Source of the DNA: Caballeronia pedi
Lineage (GTDB): Bacteria > Pseudomonadota > Gammaproteobacteria > Burkholderiales > Burkholderiaceae
DNA length: 64,000 bases
Assembly (NCBI RefSeq): GCF_001544915.2
Contig: NZ_FCOE02000001.1
Location: forward strand, 515,769-579,768
Reading direction: 5' to 3'
Shown here: one piece after another, positions 54,576 to 63,745 of the stretch
How the letters are laid out: every line of letters begins with the position of its first letter
How positions within the stretch are numbered: position 1 is the stretch's first letter
The notes under the pieces: generated by a model
Databases searched by the model: none
What the model saw: only the letters and a program-made list of their open reading frames with translations
What the model was told of the DNA's origin: nothing
Position numbers and translations under genes: made by a program

Positions 54576-55109
54576 ATGAGAGACAGATTCGACGGGAGGG
54601 CGCTGCACGCCTTGATCGCGATGGCCGCTTGCAGCGTCATGCTGAGCGGTTGCGGCCTCATCTTCCAGAATCACGAGAAGCGCGCGGACGCGGTGCTGAA
54701 ACCCACGCCCGGTAACGCGACGCGCGGCACCGTCACGCTGATCGAGCGCTCGGACGGCGTGCAGGTTTCGTACAGCTTCACCGACATGCCGCCGAACAGC
54801 GACCACGCGCTGACCGTGCACGAGCGCGGCGACTGCATCGCGGTGAACGATCAGGACACGAGCCCGGTGTTTGCGCTGCCCGCCGAGCGCAGAAAGCCGT
54901 CGTCGCGGCTCGAAGGCGAACTCGGCAATATCCACGCGGACGCGACCGGCGCGGCGACCGGCTTTATCGTCGCGACGGACGTCTCGCTCGACGGCGTGCG
55001 CTCGGTCATCTCGCGCGCGATCATGCTGCACCGCGAGGCGCTCGACCCTTACGCGAGCGCGCCGCACAACGTGGGCCCGTCGCTCGCCTGCGGCGTGATT
55101 CGCCGCTAG
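54576..55109 (+). CDS. SodC-like (Cu-Zn superoxide dismutase family) lipoprotein lacking metal ligands
   Basis: A 177-residue protein from the ATG at 54576. The lipobox LSGC puts the lipid cysteine at 26. The fold family is suggested by LTVHERGDC (residues 79-87), GELGNIHADATG (114-125), RAIMLHRE (148-154) and the end PSLACGVIRR, with C87 and C172 matching the SodC disulfide. But the HxH copper motif reads T80-V-H82, the zinc-loop histidines are absent because the loop is short, and the zinc aspartate is E115. Only H82 and H152 remain as likely ligands, so enzymatic dismutation is doubtful. Confidence 0.75.
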   Translation: MRDRFDGRALHALIAMAACSVMLSGCGLIFQNHEKRADAVLKPTPGNATRGTVTLIERSDGVQVSYSFTDMPPNSDHALTVHERGDCIAVNDQDTSPVFALPAERRKPSSRLEGELGNIHADATGAATGFIVATDVSLDGVRSVISRAIMLHREALDPYASAPHNVGPSLACGVIRR

Positions 55110-55185
55110 AGGCCGCGCCCGTTTGCGTCGCGGCCCGATCGCGTAAAATACGCGCTTTCGCGTTCACCGTTGAGTAGCGTCCCCT

Positions 55186-55755
55186 ATGAGCATCAAGTCC
55201 GACAAGTGGATTCGCCGCATGGCCGAAGAGCACCGAATGATCGAGCCGTTCGTGCGCGATCAGGTGCGCGTGACCGAGGATGGCCGCAAGATCGTGAGCT
55301 ACGGTACGTCGAGCTACGGCTACGACATCCGCGTCGCCGACGAATTCAAGATCTTCACGAACATCAATTCGACGATCGTCGATCCGAAGAATTTCGACGA
55401 AAAATCGTTCGTCGACTTCAAGGGCGATGTCTGCATCATTCCGCCGAATTCTTTCGCGCTCGCACGCACGGTCGAGTATTTCCGCATTCCGCGCTCGTGC
55501 CTGACGGTGTGTCTCGGCAAATCGACCTACGCGCGCTGCGGGATCATCGTCAACGTGACGCCGTTCGAGCCGGAGTGGGAAGGTTACGTGACGCTCGAAT
55601 TCTCGAATACGACACCTTTGCCTGCCAAAATCTACGCAAACGAGGGCGTCGCCCAGGTTCTGTTCTTCGAAAGCGATGAAATGTGCGAGACGTCGTACGC
55701 CGATCGCGGCGGGAAATATCAAGGACAGCACGGCGTGACGCTGCCAAAAACCTGA
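55186..55755 (+). CDS. dcd: dCTP deaminase
   Basis: A 189-residue trimeric enzyme converting dCTP to dUTP for thymidylate synthesis. The family motifs are intact: [33 protein letters not shown], the catalytic glutamate in [21 protein letters not shown] split by the substrate loop, KSTYARCGI, and the C-terminal [17 protein letters not shown] that closes over the substrate. The length matches E. coli Dcd. No dut gene is beside it. Confidence 0.95.
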   Translation: MSIKSDKWIRRMAEEHRMIEPFVRDQVRVTEDGRKIVSYGTSSYGYDIRVADEFKIFTNINSTIVDPKNFDEKSFVDFKGDVCIIPPNSFALARTVEYFRIPRSCLTVCLGKSTYARCGIIVNVTPFEPEWEGYVTLEFSNTTPLPAKIYANEGVAQVLFFESDEMCETSYADRGGKYQGQHGVTLPKT

Positions 55756-55861
55756 CGTCCGTTGCGCTTTAAGAAACGCATATAGCAAACGCTTGTCGAA
55801 AGACCGCTGGCCTCGGGATTGCATCCCAGGCGGCGGTCGTTTCCATTTGGAGAATCGCCTC

Positions 55862-58147
55862 ATGAAGTTTCGCTTCCCCGTCGTCATCATCGACGAAGAT
55901 TTTCGCTCCGAGAACATTTCGGGTTCCGGCATCCGGGCGCTTGCCGAGGCGATCGAGAAAGAAGGCGCCGAAGTGCTCGGCCTCACGAGCTACGGCGATC
56001 TCGCCGCGTTCGCGCAGCAGTCGAGCCGCGCGTCGTGCTTCATCCTTTCGATCGATGACGACGAACTGCTGCCTTACGCGGATAACGTCGTCGTCGAAGG
56101 CGACACGCCGGAGCTGGCATCGGCAATCGTCGCGCTGCGCGCGTTCATCAACGCCGTGCGCCGCCGCAACGCCGACATCCCCATCTTCCTGTACGGCGAA
56201 ACGCGCACCTCGCGCCATCTGCCGAACGACATCCTGCGCGAGCTGCACGGCTTCATTCACATGTTCGAGGACACGCCGGAGTTCGTCGCGCGGCACGTGA
56301 TCCGCGAGGCGAAGGTGTATCTCGATTCGCTCGCGCCGCCGTTCTTCAAGGAACTGGTGCAGTACGCGGAAGAAGGTTCGTATTCGTGGCACTGTCCGGG
56401 GCACTCGGGCGGCGTCGCGTTCCTGAAGAATCCGCTCGGGCAGATGTTCCATCAGTTCTTCGGCGAAAACATGCTGCGCGCGGACGTGTGCAACGCAGTC
56501 GACGAACTCGGCCAGTTGCTCGATCACACCGGCCCGGTCGCGGCGTCGGAGCGCAACGCGGCGCGCATCTTCAGCGCGGATCATCTGTTCTTCGTGACGA
56601 ACGGCACGTCGACGTCCAACAAGATCGTGTGGCACGCGACCGTGGCGCCGGGCGATATCGTTCTGGTCGACCGCAACTGCCACAAGTCGATCCTGCACGC
56701 GATCACGATGACCGGCGCGATTCCCGTGTTCCTCACGCCGACGCGCAATCACTTCGGCATCATCGGGCCGATTCCGCGCGACGAGTTCAAGCCCGAGAAC
56801 ATCCGCAGGAAGATCGAGGCGAATCCGTTCGCGCGCGAAGCGCTCGCGAAGAACCCGAAGATCAAGCCGCGCATCCTGACGATCACGCAGAGCACGTACG
56901 ACGGCGTGATCTACAACGTCGAGATGATCAAGGACCTGCTCGGCGATCTGCTCGACACCCTTCACTTCGACGAAGCCTGGCTGCCGCACGCCGAGTTCCA
57001 CTCGTTCTATCAGGACATGCACGCGATCGGCGCGGGCCGGCCGCGCACCGGCGCGCTCGTGTTCGCGACGCACTCCACGCACAAGCTGCTGGCGGGCATT
57101 TCGCAGGCATCGCAGATTCTCGTGCAGGACAGCGAGAACAGCACGTTCGACCGCCATCGTTTCAACGAGGCGTATCTGATGCATACGTCGACGTCGCCGC
57201 AATACGCGATCATCGCGTCGTGCGACGTGGCCGCCGCGATGATGGAAGCGCCGGGCGGCACGGCGCTCGTCGAGGAATCGATCGCCGAGGCGCTCGATTT
57301 CCGCCGCGCGATGCGCAAGGTCGACGCCGAATATGGCGACGACTGGTTCTTCAAGGTCTGGGGCCCGGACGCGCTGGCGGAAGAGGGCATCGGCGACCGC
57401 GAGGACTGGATGCTGAAGCCCAACGACCGCTGGCACGGCTTCGGCGCGCTTGCGGAAAACTTCAACATGCTCGATCCGATCAAGGCGACGATCATCACGC
57501 CCGGACTCGACGTGGACGGCGAATTCGGCGAGTCCGGCATTCCGGCCGGGATCGTGACGAAGTATCTGGCGGAGCACGGCATCATCGTGGAGAAGACGGG
57601 GCTTTACTCGTTCTTCATCATGTTCACGATCGGCATCACGAAGGGCCGCTGGAACTCGATGGTCACCGAACTCCAGCAATTCAAGGACGACTACGACAAC
57701 AACCAGCCGCTGTGGCGCGTGCTGCCGGAGTTCGTCGCGCAGCATCCGTCGTATGAGCGCATCGGCCTGCGCGATCTGTGCGAGCAGATTCACAGCGTCT
57801 ATCGCGCGAACAATATCGCGCGCCTGACCACCGAGATGTATCTGTCGAGCATGGAGCCGGCGATGAAACCGTCCGAGGCGTTCGCCAAGCTCGCGCACCG
57901 CGAGATCGATCGCGTACCAATCGACGAACTCGAAGGCCGCGTGACGTCGATTCTGCTGACGCCGTATCCGCCGGGCATTCCGTTGCTGATTCCGGGCGAG
58001 CGCTTCAATCGCACGATCGTCGATTACCTGCGTTTCGCGCGCGAGTTCAACGAGCGCTTCCCGGGCTTCCATACGGATATCCACGGGCTCGTGGGCGAGA
58101 TGATCAACGGGCGCATCGAGTATTTCGTCGATTGCGTGCGCGATTGA
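55862..58147 (+). CDS. Basic amino acid (arginine/lysine/ornithine) decarboxylase, fold-type I
   Basis: A 761-residue PLP enzyme of the large inducible decarboxylase family (AdiA, LdcI, SpeF). The N-terminal receiver-like wing (about 1-130, MKFRFPVVIIDEDFRSENISGSGI) is followed by the PLP core: SWHCPGHSGGVAFLKNPLG, FVTNGTSTSNKIV, HFDEAWLPHAEFH and the PLP lysine K408 in ATHSTHKLLAG. A C-terminal domain completes the decamer-type enzyme. The substrate cannot be decided from these motifs. No antiporter gene (CadB/AdiC) is adjacent, so a role in acid resistance is not evident; polyamine supply is equally possible. Confidence 0.9.
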   Translation: MKFRFPVVIIDEDFRSENISGSGIRALAEAIEKEGAEVLGLTSYGDLAAFAQQSSRASCFILSIDDDELLPYADNVVVEGDTPELASAIVALRAFINAVRRRNADIPIFLYGETRTSRHLPNDILRELHGFIHMFEDTPEFVARHVIREAKVYLDSLAPPFFKELVQYAEEGSYSWHCPGHSGGVAFLKNPLGQMFHQFFGENMLRADVCNAVDELGQLLDHTGPVAASERNAARIFSADHLFFVTNGTSTSNKIVWHATVAPGDIVLVDRNCHKSILHAITMTGAIPVFLTPTRNHFGIIGPIPRDEFKPENIRRKIEANPFAREALAKNPKIKPRILTITQSTYDGVIYNVEMIKDLLGDLLDTLHFDEAWLPHAEFHSFYQDMHAIGAGRPRTGALVFATHSTHKLLAGISQASQILVQDSENSTFDRHRFNEAYLMHTSTSPQYAIIASCDVAAAMMEAPGGTALVEESIAEALDFRRAMRKVDAEYGDDWFFKVWGPDALAEEGIGDREDWMLKPNDRWHGFGALAENFNMLDPIKATIITPGLDVDGEFGESGIPAGIVTKYLAEHGIIVEKTGLYSFFIMFTIGITKGRWNSMVTELQQFKDDYDNNQPLWRVLPEFVAQHPSYERIGLRDLCEQIHSVYRANNIARLTTEMYLSSMEPAMKPSEAFAKLAHREIDRVPIDELEGRVTSILLTPYPPGIPLLIPGERFNRTIVDYLRFAREFNERFPGFHTDIHGLVGEMINGRIEYFVDCVRD

Positions 58148-58174
58148 TGTTCGTCTGATCCGCTGCTGCAAAAA

Positions 58175-58203
58175 ACAAACGGCCCTTTCAAAGGGCCGTT
58201 TGT
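58175..58203. terminator. Bidirectional terminator between the decarboxylase and GST genes
   Basis: A long perfect stem ACAAACGGCCCTTT / AAAGGGCCGTTTGT with a one-base loop, A-rich before and T-rich after, separates the converging genes. Confidence 0.88.
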
Positions 58204-58226
58204 CGTTTCAGGCACTGCCGAACGGT

Positions 58227-58832
58227 TCAGATCAGCCCTTCCGCCTTCATCGCTGCCTGCACGCCGGGACGCGCGCCGACACGCTCCTGATACGCGACGA
58301 GCGCGGGCCACTTGCCGAGATCGATATCGACGTGCTTCGCCCAGTTGAGCACGGTGAAGAGATAAGCATCGCCGATGCTGAATTCGTTGCCGAGCAGGAA
58401 CTGCTTGTCGTCGACCTGTTGCGCGACGTAGGTGAGACGGCGCTCGAGGTTGGCCATCGCGGCGGCTTTCCAGTCGCTGCTGGCGGCCGGATTGAAGAAC
58501 GGCGAGAAATTCTTGTGCAGCTCGGTGCCGATGAACGTCAACCAACTTTGCAGGCGATAGCGCGCCATGGCGTCGTTGAGCGGCGCGAGATGCATCGCCG
58601 GAACCTGATCCGCGATGTATTGCATGATCGCGGGGCCTTCGGTCAGCAGTTCGCCGTTGTCGAGCAGCAGGGCGGGAATGTAGCCCTTCGCGTTGATCTT
58701 GTTGAAGTCCGCGCCGCTCGCGGTGATCTTGGTCTTGAGATCGACGGCTTCGATTTCGTAAGGCAGCCCCGATTCTTCGAGGGCGATGTGCGATGCGAGG
58801 GAACAGGCGCCTGCTTTGTAGAACAGTTTCAA
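58227..58832 (-). CDS. Glutathione S-transferase
   Basis: A 201-residue GST of the beta-like bacterial type. The TTG at 58832 (MKLFYKAGACSLASHIALEESGLPYE) is used, with GGAG 9 bases upstream; no ATG fits, and the open frame to 58859 adds only a poor N-terminus. The thioredoxin-like domain (1-80) has the catalytic cysteine-serine region GACSLASH, GYIPALLLDNGELLTEGPAIMQYIAD and the all-helical C-terminal domain ends with the N-capping motif FSIGDAYLFTVL. It conjugates glutathione to electrophiles; the physiological substrate is unknown. Confidence 0.88.
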   Translation of the reverse strand: MKLFYKAGACSLASHIALEESGLPYEIEAVDLKTKITASGADFNKINAKGYIPALLLDNGELLTEGPAIMQYIADQVPAMHLAPLNDAMARYRLQSWLTFIGTELHKNFSPFFNPAASSDWKAAAMANLERRLTYVAQQVDDKQFLLGNEFSIGDAYLFTVLNWAKHVDIDLGKWPALVAYQERVGARPGVQAAMKAEGLI

Positions 58833-59089
58833 AACGATTTCTCCAGGATGAACCGGCACGATTATGAACTATGTCGATCGCGAATAAAGGTCGAAAATGT
58901 GAAATTGTCTGTGCCGCATTGATTGATGAATGCGTTCAAGTACGCGCAAACTGCGGCCCGAAGTGAAAGCGCTCTCGGAAATAAGAATTTCCGTGTATGT
59001 ACTTAGCATTACAAAGAATAGTATTCAATCAGACTGTGGCTCAACCCAAAGAAGATATTTATGAATGCGAGGCCGTCATTTGCTGGTGT

Positions 59090-59476
59090 GTGACTTTGAC
59101 ATTGCTGCGGACCACCGCTCTCGCATTCGTTGCGGTGAACCAATTAGCGAACGCCGCGACGGAAGTCGCCCCCAAAGACGTGCAAATCACGCTCCTGAAA
59201 GACTGGGCCCTGAGTCGATGTCTTGCGAAGGTGTACGTCGAAGCTGCTGCGAAAAGCGACGCCAACGCCTCGGCGAGCGCTTACCTCGAGAAGGGTGATT
59301 TGCCGATGGAGGCGTACGATGCAGCCGACCGCCTGGCTTCGGACTACGCAAACCGGAAGTACACGGGCTCGATCGAATCGGAGTTCGGCACAAAGAAGTG
59401 CATCGATCTTTTCGAAAGCGAGGCGCTGAGCGAACTCGCGACGAGACAAGTCGGCGCGCAGCGAAAGGCTCGCTAA
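59090..59476 (+). CDS. Tai4-family T6SS amidase immunity-like protein (orphan)
   Basis: A protein of about 128 residues from a GTG at 59090. The hydrophobic start VTLTLLRTTALAFVAVNQLANAA looks like a signal peptide. The rest, TLLKDWALSRCLAKVYVEAAAK, ASAYLEKGDLPMEAYDAADRL and KKCIDLFESEALSEL, matches the Tai4 pattern as I remember it (two cysteines, Y-L-E-x-G-D, C-I-D-L). Tai4 proteins protect the periplasm from Tae4 amidase effectors. No effector gene is next to it. The start is uncertain: the in-frame ATG at 58997 gives a 31-residue acidic lead, and a better ATG at 59061 lies in another frame, so a small frameshift is possible. Confidence 0.6.
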   Translation: MTLTLLRTTALAFVAVNQLANAATEVAPKDVQITLLKDWALSRCLAKVYVEAAAKSDANASASAYLEKGDLPMEAYDAADRLASDYANRKYTGSIESEFGTKKCIDLFESEALSELATRQVGAQRKAR

Positions 59477-60405
59477 TCGATCACGAACTTCCGCTGCAAC
59501 GTCGGGCCGCCTGCCGGCGGCATCGCGAATTCAGCATCGGCGGCCATATCATGCAGCGCGGTCTCGATGGCTTCGCATATCGCGTTCAGTGCGAGATCGT
59601 TTTCTTCGAGCCCGAACGGATCTTCGATCTGCGCGGCGATCGCTTCCAGCGCCATGAAGGCGTAGGCCACGAGCAACGCGAAAAGCGGCGTGAGCAAGCC
59701 CGCACCATCGACGAGCCCAAAGGGCAGCAGCGCGCAGAAAAGATAGATCGTGCGGTGAATCATCACCGAATACGAGAACGGCAGCGGCGTGGTCGCGATG
59801 CGCTCGCATCCGCCGATCACTTCCGACAGCGCATTCAGATTGTGCTCGATCGCGAGCACCGCATAACCGTCGATGGCGCCTTCGCGTCGGCGTTGCGCGA
59901 CCCATTCGCCGAGCCAGAGCAGAATCAGCGCGGGCCGGAATCTGGCGGCGGCCACGCGCGCGTGGAGATCGGGCGGCAGACGCGGTGAGAGATCGGCGAG
60001 TGCGTCGGTGCCGCGCAACTGATGCCGCAGCGCATGCGCCAGCCCGCCGAGCGCGGCGAGAAAACTTCGCGAGTGCGCGCGATCGCGCGGGTCAGGCAGC
60101 GACAGCACCTGCTGCGCCAGCGCGCGCGACGTATTGAGCAGCGAACCCCACAACTTGCGGCCCTCCCACCAGCGTTCGTAACTCGCGCCATTGCGAAAGC
60201 CGAGAAACACCGCGAGCGCGATGCCGACGAGCGCGAACGGCGGCGTGCCGAGCCCGATCGGATAGGTTCGCATGTGGTCGTGCATGAAGATCGCCGCCAC
60301 AGACAGCGCGAAGATCAGCCCGAGGCGCGGCAGCAGTTGCGGCAGCACGGAGCCATGCCACACGAACAGCAGCCGGAACCAGTTGAGCTTGGGGCGGATG
60401 ATCAT
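59473..60405 (-). CDS. Bestrophin-type anion channel family protein (UPF0187)
   Basis: A 310-residue membrane protein of the bacterial bestrophin family. The N-terminus MIIRPKLNWFRLLFVWHGSVLPQLLPRLGLIFALSV, FALVGIALAVFLGFRNGASYERWWEGRKLWG and the C-terminal PFGLEENDLALNAICEAIE are the known signatures. Four transmembrane segments are visible. Members form pentameric ion channels, though the ion selectivity varies among bacteria. Its stop overlaps the end of the Tai4-like gene by four bases. Confidence 0.9.
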   Translation of the reverse strand: MIIRPKLNWFRLLFVWHGSVLPQLLPRLGLIFALSVAAIFMHDHMRTYPIGLGTPPFALVGIALAVFLGFRNGASYERWWEGRKLWGSLLNTSRALAQQVLSLPDPRDRAHSRSFLAALGGLAHALRHQLRGTDALADLSPRLPPDLHARVAAARFRPALILLWLGEWVAQRRREGAIDGYAVLAIEHNLNALSEVIGGCERIATTPLPFSYSVMIHRTIYLFCALLPFGLVDGAGLLTPLFALLVAYAFMALEAIAAQIEDPFGLEENDLALNAICEAIETALHDMAADAEFAMPPAGGPTLQRKFVID

Positions 60406-60501
60406 GACCGGCCGTTTCGATGAGCGCGAGTGACTAACACTCGATTATCTCGAAAATGTCGCGCATCGCGCAGAGACATGTCGCCGCGTCGGGCAACAAA
60501 A

Positions 60502-60525
60502 AAGGCCGTCCTTGCGAACGGCCTT
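60502..60525 (-). terminator. Intrinsic terminator after argH
   Basis: An 8-bp stem AAGGCCGT (60502-60509) / ACGGCCTT (60518-60525) with an 8-base loop is followed on the minus strand by TTTTTTG, 34 bases beyond the argH stop. Confidence 0.85.
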
Positions 60526-60559
60526 CAATGTCACGAAGAAAACGCCTCGGAAGAAGCGA

Positions 60560-61963
60560 TCAAAGCGCCGCGCGCGCCGCCTTCGCCGCCGCGCGGACCT
60601 GATCCGGCGCGGTGCCGCCCGGATGATTGCGGCTCGCAACCGAGCCTTCGAGCGTCAGATACTCGAACACGTCTTCGCCGATCAGATGCGCGACATTCGG
60701 CAATTCGCGACGCATCTCGTCGAGCGACAGATCCGCGATGTCGCATTCGCGATCCACGCAGATCCGCACCGCATGCGCGACGGCTTCGTGCGCGTCGCGG
60801 AAGGGCAGGCCGCGCTTCACGAGGTAATCCGCGAGATCGGTCGCGGTCGAGAAGCCTTGCAGCGCCGCCGCGCGCATCGCTTCTGGCTTGACCGTGATGC
60901 CCGCCGCCATTTCCGCAAAGATGCGCAGTGTGTCCGCGACCGTATCGACGGTATCGAACAGCGGTTCCTTGTCTTCCTGATTGTCCTTGTTGTACGCGAG
61001 CGGTTGGCCTTTCATCAGCGTGAGCAGCGCCATGAGATGGCCGTTCACGCGACCGGTCTTGCCGCGCGCGAGTTCGGGCACGTCGGGATTCTTCTTCTGC
61101 GGCATGATCGACGAACCCGTGCAGAAGCGGTCCGCCAGATCGATGAACCCGACGCGCGGGCTCATCCACAGCACCAGTTCTTCGGAGAAGCGCGACACGT
61201 GCGTCATCACGAGCGCGGCCGCCGCCGTGAATTCGATCGCGAAATCGCGGTCGGACACGGCATCGAGCGAATTCGCGCAGATGCCGTCGAAGCCGAGCGT
61301 GGCCGCCACCGCGTGACGGTCGATCGGATAGCTCGTGCCCGCGAGCGCCGCCGCACCGAGCGGCAGACGGTTCACACGCTTGCGCAAATCGCGCATGCGC
61401 TCGGCATCGCGCGCGAACATTTCGACATACGCGAGCAGGTGATGCCCGAACGTCACCGGTTGCGCCACTTGCAGATGCGTGAAGCCGGGCATGATCGTGC
61501 CGGCGTGCTTCTCGGCCATGTCGATGAGCGCGAGACGCAAGTCCTTCAGCAGATCGCCGATGCGGTCGATTTCGCCGCGCAGCCACAGGCGGATATCGGT
61601 CGCGACCTGATCATTGCGCGAGCGGCCGGTGTGCAGGCGCTTGCCCGCATCGCCGATCAGGGCCGTCAGGCGCGCCTCGATATTCAGATGCACGTCTTCC
61701 AGATCCAGCTTCCACTCGAACTCGCCGCGCTCGATCTCGCCCTTGATCTGCGCCATGCCGCGCTCGATGGCGGCGAGGTCGTCCGCGCCGATGATCTTCT
61801 GCGCCGCGAGCATCGACGCGTGCGCGAGCGAGCCCTGAATGTCGACGAGTGCGAGCCGATTGTCGAAGAACACCGACGACGTATAGCGTTTGACGAGCTC
61901 CGACATCGGCTCGGAGAAGCGAGCCGACCAGGCTTCGCCTTTTTTGTGCAATTGGGACGTCAT
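60560..61963 (-). CDS. argH: Argininosuccinate lyase
   Basis: A 467-residue fumarase/aspartase-superfamily enzyme splitting argininosuccinate into arginine and fumarate. The signature [12 protein letters not shown] is intact and contains the catalytic serine loop. [18 protein letters not shown] and [22 protein letters not shown] are further conserved regions. The start [30 protein letters not shown] is typical. It is monocistronic here, with its own terminator. Confidence 0.95.
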   Translation of the reverse strand: MTSQLHKKGEAWSARFSEPMSELVKRYTSSVFFDNRLALVDIQGSLAHASMLAAQKIIGADDLAAIERGMAQIKGEIERGEFEWKLDLEDVHLNIEARLTALIGDAGKRLHTGRSRNDQVATDIRLWLRGEIDRIGDLLKDLRLALIDMAEKHAGTIMPGFTHLQVAQPVTFGHHLLAYVEMFARDAERMRDLRKRVNRLPLGAAALAGTSYPIDRHAVAATLGFDGICANSLDAVSDRDFAIEFTAAAALVMTHVSRFSEELVLWMSPRVGFIDLADRFCTGSSIMPQKKNPDVPELARGKTGRVNGHLMALLTLMKGQPLAYNKDNQEDKEPLFDTVDTVADTLRIFAEMAAGITVKPEAMRAAALQGFSTATDLADYLVKRGLPFRDAHEAVAHAVRICVDRECDIADLSLDEMRRELPNVAHLIGEDVFEYLTLEGSVASRNHPGGTAPDQVRAAAKAARAAL

Positions 61964-62018
61964 GGTGATGTTCTCAGCGGTTTGTGCTTCGGGAAGAGGA
62001 AAATTTTAACATTCGGCA

Positions 62019-62825
62019 CTATGCCGACCCGACGAGAATCACCAGCTTCAGATCCTCCCGGTGCGCTGGCTTGAACGTGATCTGATTGAACACGATGCGC
62101 CCGCGCGCCGGATGATTGAACGCGCGCTCGCCGCCTTCGCGCTCGAACACGTCCTGCGACGCCCAGTAGCGCGCGAACGCATCGCTCGCGGCGCTCAGAC
62201 TGTCGATCAGCGCGCGCGTCGGCGCGTCGTTCAGATGACGGATCGAATCGGCGCGGAATTCGGCGGCGAGACGCCGCGCGCGCGTGTCCCAATCGACGAT
62301 CAGCGCGCGCGCCGCCGGCGACGTGAACGTGTACGTCAGAAGATTGCGGTCATGCTCGCCATCCAGCCAGCCGACGAACAACGCCGATGCCGGCTCGTTC
62401 CAGCGCAACGCGTTCCATTGACGGTCGAGCACGTAGGCGGGCGCGCCGATCAACGCGACCGTCTGCAACAGCGCGGCGGGCGCGTCCTGGCTCGCGGGAT
62501 CGGGCTCGGCGGGATCGCGTTGGGCGGCGAGTTCGAAGAGATACGCGCGTTCGGCGCGCGACAGTTGCAGCGCCACGGCGATGCGCGCGAGCGCATCGGC
62601 GGAAGCGGACACCGGGCGGCCCTGCTCGATCCACGTGTACCAGGTCGGGCTCACGCCGCACAGTTGCGCGACTTCCTCGCGACGCAGCCCCGGCGTGCGG
62701 CGGCGCGGGCCCGGCGCGAGCCCGACGGCCTGTGGCGACAGCCGTTCGCGATGCGCGCGGATGAATTCGCCGAGCGCGTGGGCGGGCGTTTCGGCGAGTG
62801 GTTCGTTCTTGTCGGTGAGGTTCAT
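62019..62825 (-). CDS. Helix-turn-helix regulator with MmyB-like ligand domain
   Basis: A 268-residue regulator. The N-terminal Xre-type helix-turn-helix (about residues 15-90) has LGEFIRAHRERLSPQAVGL, RRTPGLRREEVAQLCGVSPTWYTWIEQGRPV. The C-terminal domain (about 110-265), with NALRWNEPASALFVGWLDGEHDRNLLTYTFTSPAARALIVDW and FKPAHREDLKLVIL, resembles the MmyB ligand-binding domain family. Such regulators often control an adjacent divergent gene, here the methyltransferase at 62940. The ligand is unknown. Confidence 0.87.
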   Translation of the reverse strand: MNLTDKNEPLAETPAHALGEFIRAHRERLSPQAVGLAPGPRRRTPGLRREEVAQLCGVSPTWYTWIEQGRPVSASADALARIAVALQLSRAERAYLFELAAQRDPAEPDPASQDAPAALLQTVALIGAPAYVLDRQWNALRWNEPASALFVGWLDGEHDRNLLTYTFTSPAARALIVDWDTRARRLAAEFRADSIRHLNDAPTRALIDSLSAASDAFARYWASQDVFEREGGERAFNHPARGRIVFNQITFKPAHREDLKLVILVGSA

Positions 62826-62869
62826 TCAAACATCGACGGGTGGTTTATATACCAGGATAGCTGCACAAC

Positions 62870-62898
62870 TTGTACTGGTACAAAGCGGGCTCTATTGT
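62870..62898 (+). promoter_or_regulatory. Promoter with palindromic operator upstream of the methyltransferase
   Basis: TTGTAC (62870-62875) and TATTGT (62893-62898) are spaced by 17 bases and form a likely promoter for the methyltransferase gene. The palindrome TTGTAC-TG-GTACAA (62870-62883) covers the -35 element, so the divergent HTH protein may repress here. A TTGTAC half-site recurs as TTGTAC at 62896-62901. Confidence 0.55.
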
Positions 62899-62939
62899 AC
62901 TGGCAGGTCCCTCACCCAGAACGAAAATCGGAGCGCACG

Positions 62940-63704
62940 ATGAAACACCACGACCAGGTCGCAGACGCATTCGGCAGCACGGCCGCCGCCTATCTCACGA
63001 GCGCCGTCCACGCGAGCGGCGCGGATCTGCAAAATCTTTCCGCGACTTTCGCGGCCACCTGCGGCAACGCGAGCGTGCTGGACATGGGCTGCGGCGCGGG
63101 TCACGCGAGCTTCGCGATCGCGCCGCACGTGCGCGAGATCGTCGCGTACGACATCGCGCCGCAGATGCTCGCGACAGTCGAAGCCGCCGCGAAAGCGCGC
63201 GGCCTGACGACGGTCCGTACCCAGCAGGGCGCGGCCGAGACGCTGCCGTTCGCCGATGGCACGTTCAACTGGGCCGTGAGCCGCATGAGCGCGCATCACT
63301 GGCGCGACGTGCCCGCTGCGTTGAAGGAAGTGCATCGCGTGCTGAAGCCGGGCGGGCGGCTCAAGTTCATCGATATCGCGGGCATCGACGATCCGCTCTA
63401 CGACACGCACATTCAGGCGATCGAACTGCTGCGCGACGCGTCGCACATCCGCGACTATCGCGCCGACGAATGGATCGCGATGCTCGATGCCGCCGGTTTC
63501 GATGCGCAAGTCACCGAGCGCTGGCGCATCGCGCTGGAATTCGAATCGTGGGTGACGCGCATGCGCACGCCGCCCGAGCGCGTGACGGCGATCAGATCGA
63601 TGTGGACGAGCGCGCCGGATGAAGTGCGCCAGTACTTCGGCGTGAAGGAAGATTGTTCGTTCGAACTCGATGCGGTGATGATCGAGGCGAAACGAAGAGA
63701 CTGA
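62940..63704 (+). CDS. Class I SAM-dependent methyltransferase (UbiE/Methyltransf_11 type)
   Basis: A 254-residue methyltransferase. Motif I is VLDMGCGAGHASFAIAP (around residue 47), followed by VAYDIAPQMLATVEAAAKARGL, the acidic motif region ETLPFADGTFNWAVSRMSAHHWRD and the late motif VLKPGGRLKFIDIAG. Only the SAM-binding core is recognised, so the acceptor is unknown. The ATG at 62940 lies in GCACGATGAAACACC. It is divergent from the HTH regulator across 114 bases and may be its target. Confidence 0.87.
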   Translation: MKHHDQVADAFGSTAAAYLTSAVHASGADLQNLSATFAATCGNASVLDMGCGAGHASFAIAPHVREIVAYDIAPQMLATVEAAAKARGLTTVRTQQGAAETLPFADGTFNWAVSRMSAHHWRDVPAALKEVHRVLKPGGRLKFIDIAGIDDPLYDTHIQAIELLRDASHIRDYRADEWIAMLDAAGFDAQVTERWRIALEFESWVTRMRTPPERVTAIRSMWTSAPDEVRQYFGVKEDCSFELDAVMIEAKRRD

Positions 63705-63708
63705 CAAA

Positions 63709-63739
63709 ACGGCGTCGTGCGCTAAACGCACGACGCCGT
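63709..63739 (-). terminator. Intrinsic terminator after ppc
   Basis: A 13-bp perfect stem ACGGCGTCGTGCG (63709-63721) / CGCACGACGCCGT (63727-63739) is followed on the minus strand by TTTTGTC. It lies 6 bases beyond the ppc stop. Confidence 0.85.
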
Positions 63740-63745
63740 CCGGAC

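Noticed and set aside
55769..58171. An 800-residue open frame antisense to the basic amino acid decarboxylase
   Set aside because: The composition is that of a shadow frame (runs of Arg, Val, Asp, His), and the plus-strand gene has a complete PLP-enzyme sequence.
59061..59093. A short separate gene starting at the ATG at 59061
   Set aside because: It meets a stop after ten codons; it is kept only as evidence that the Tai4-like start may be frameshifted.
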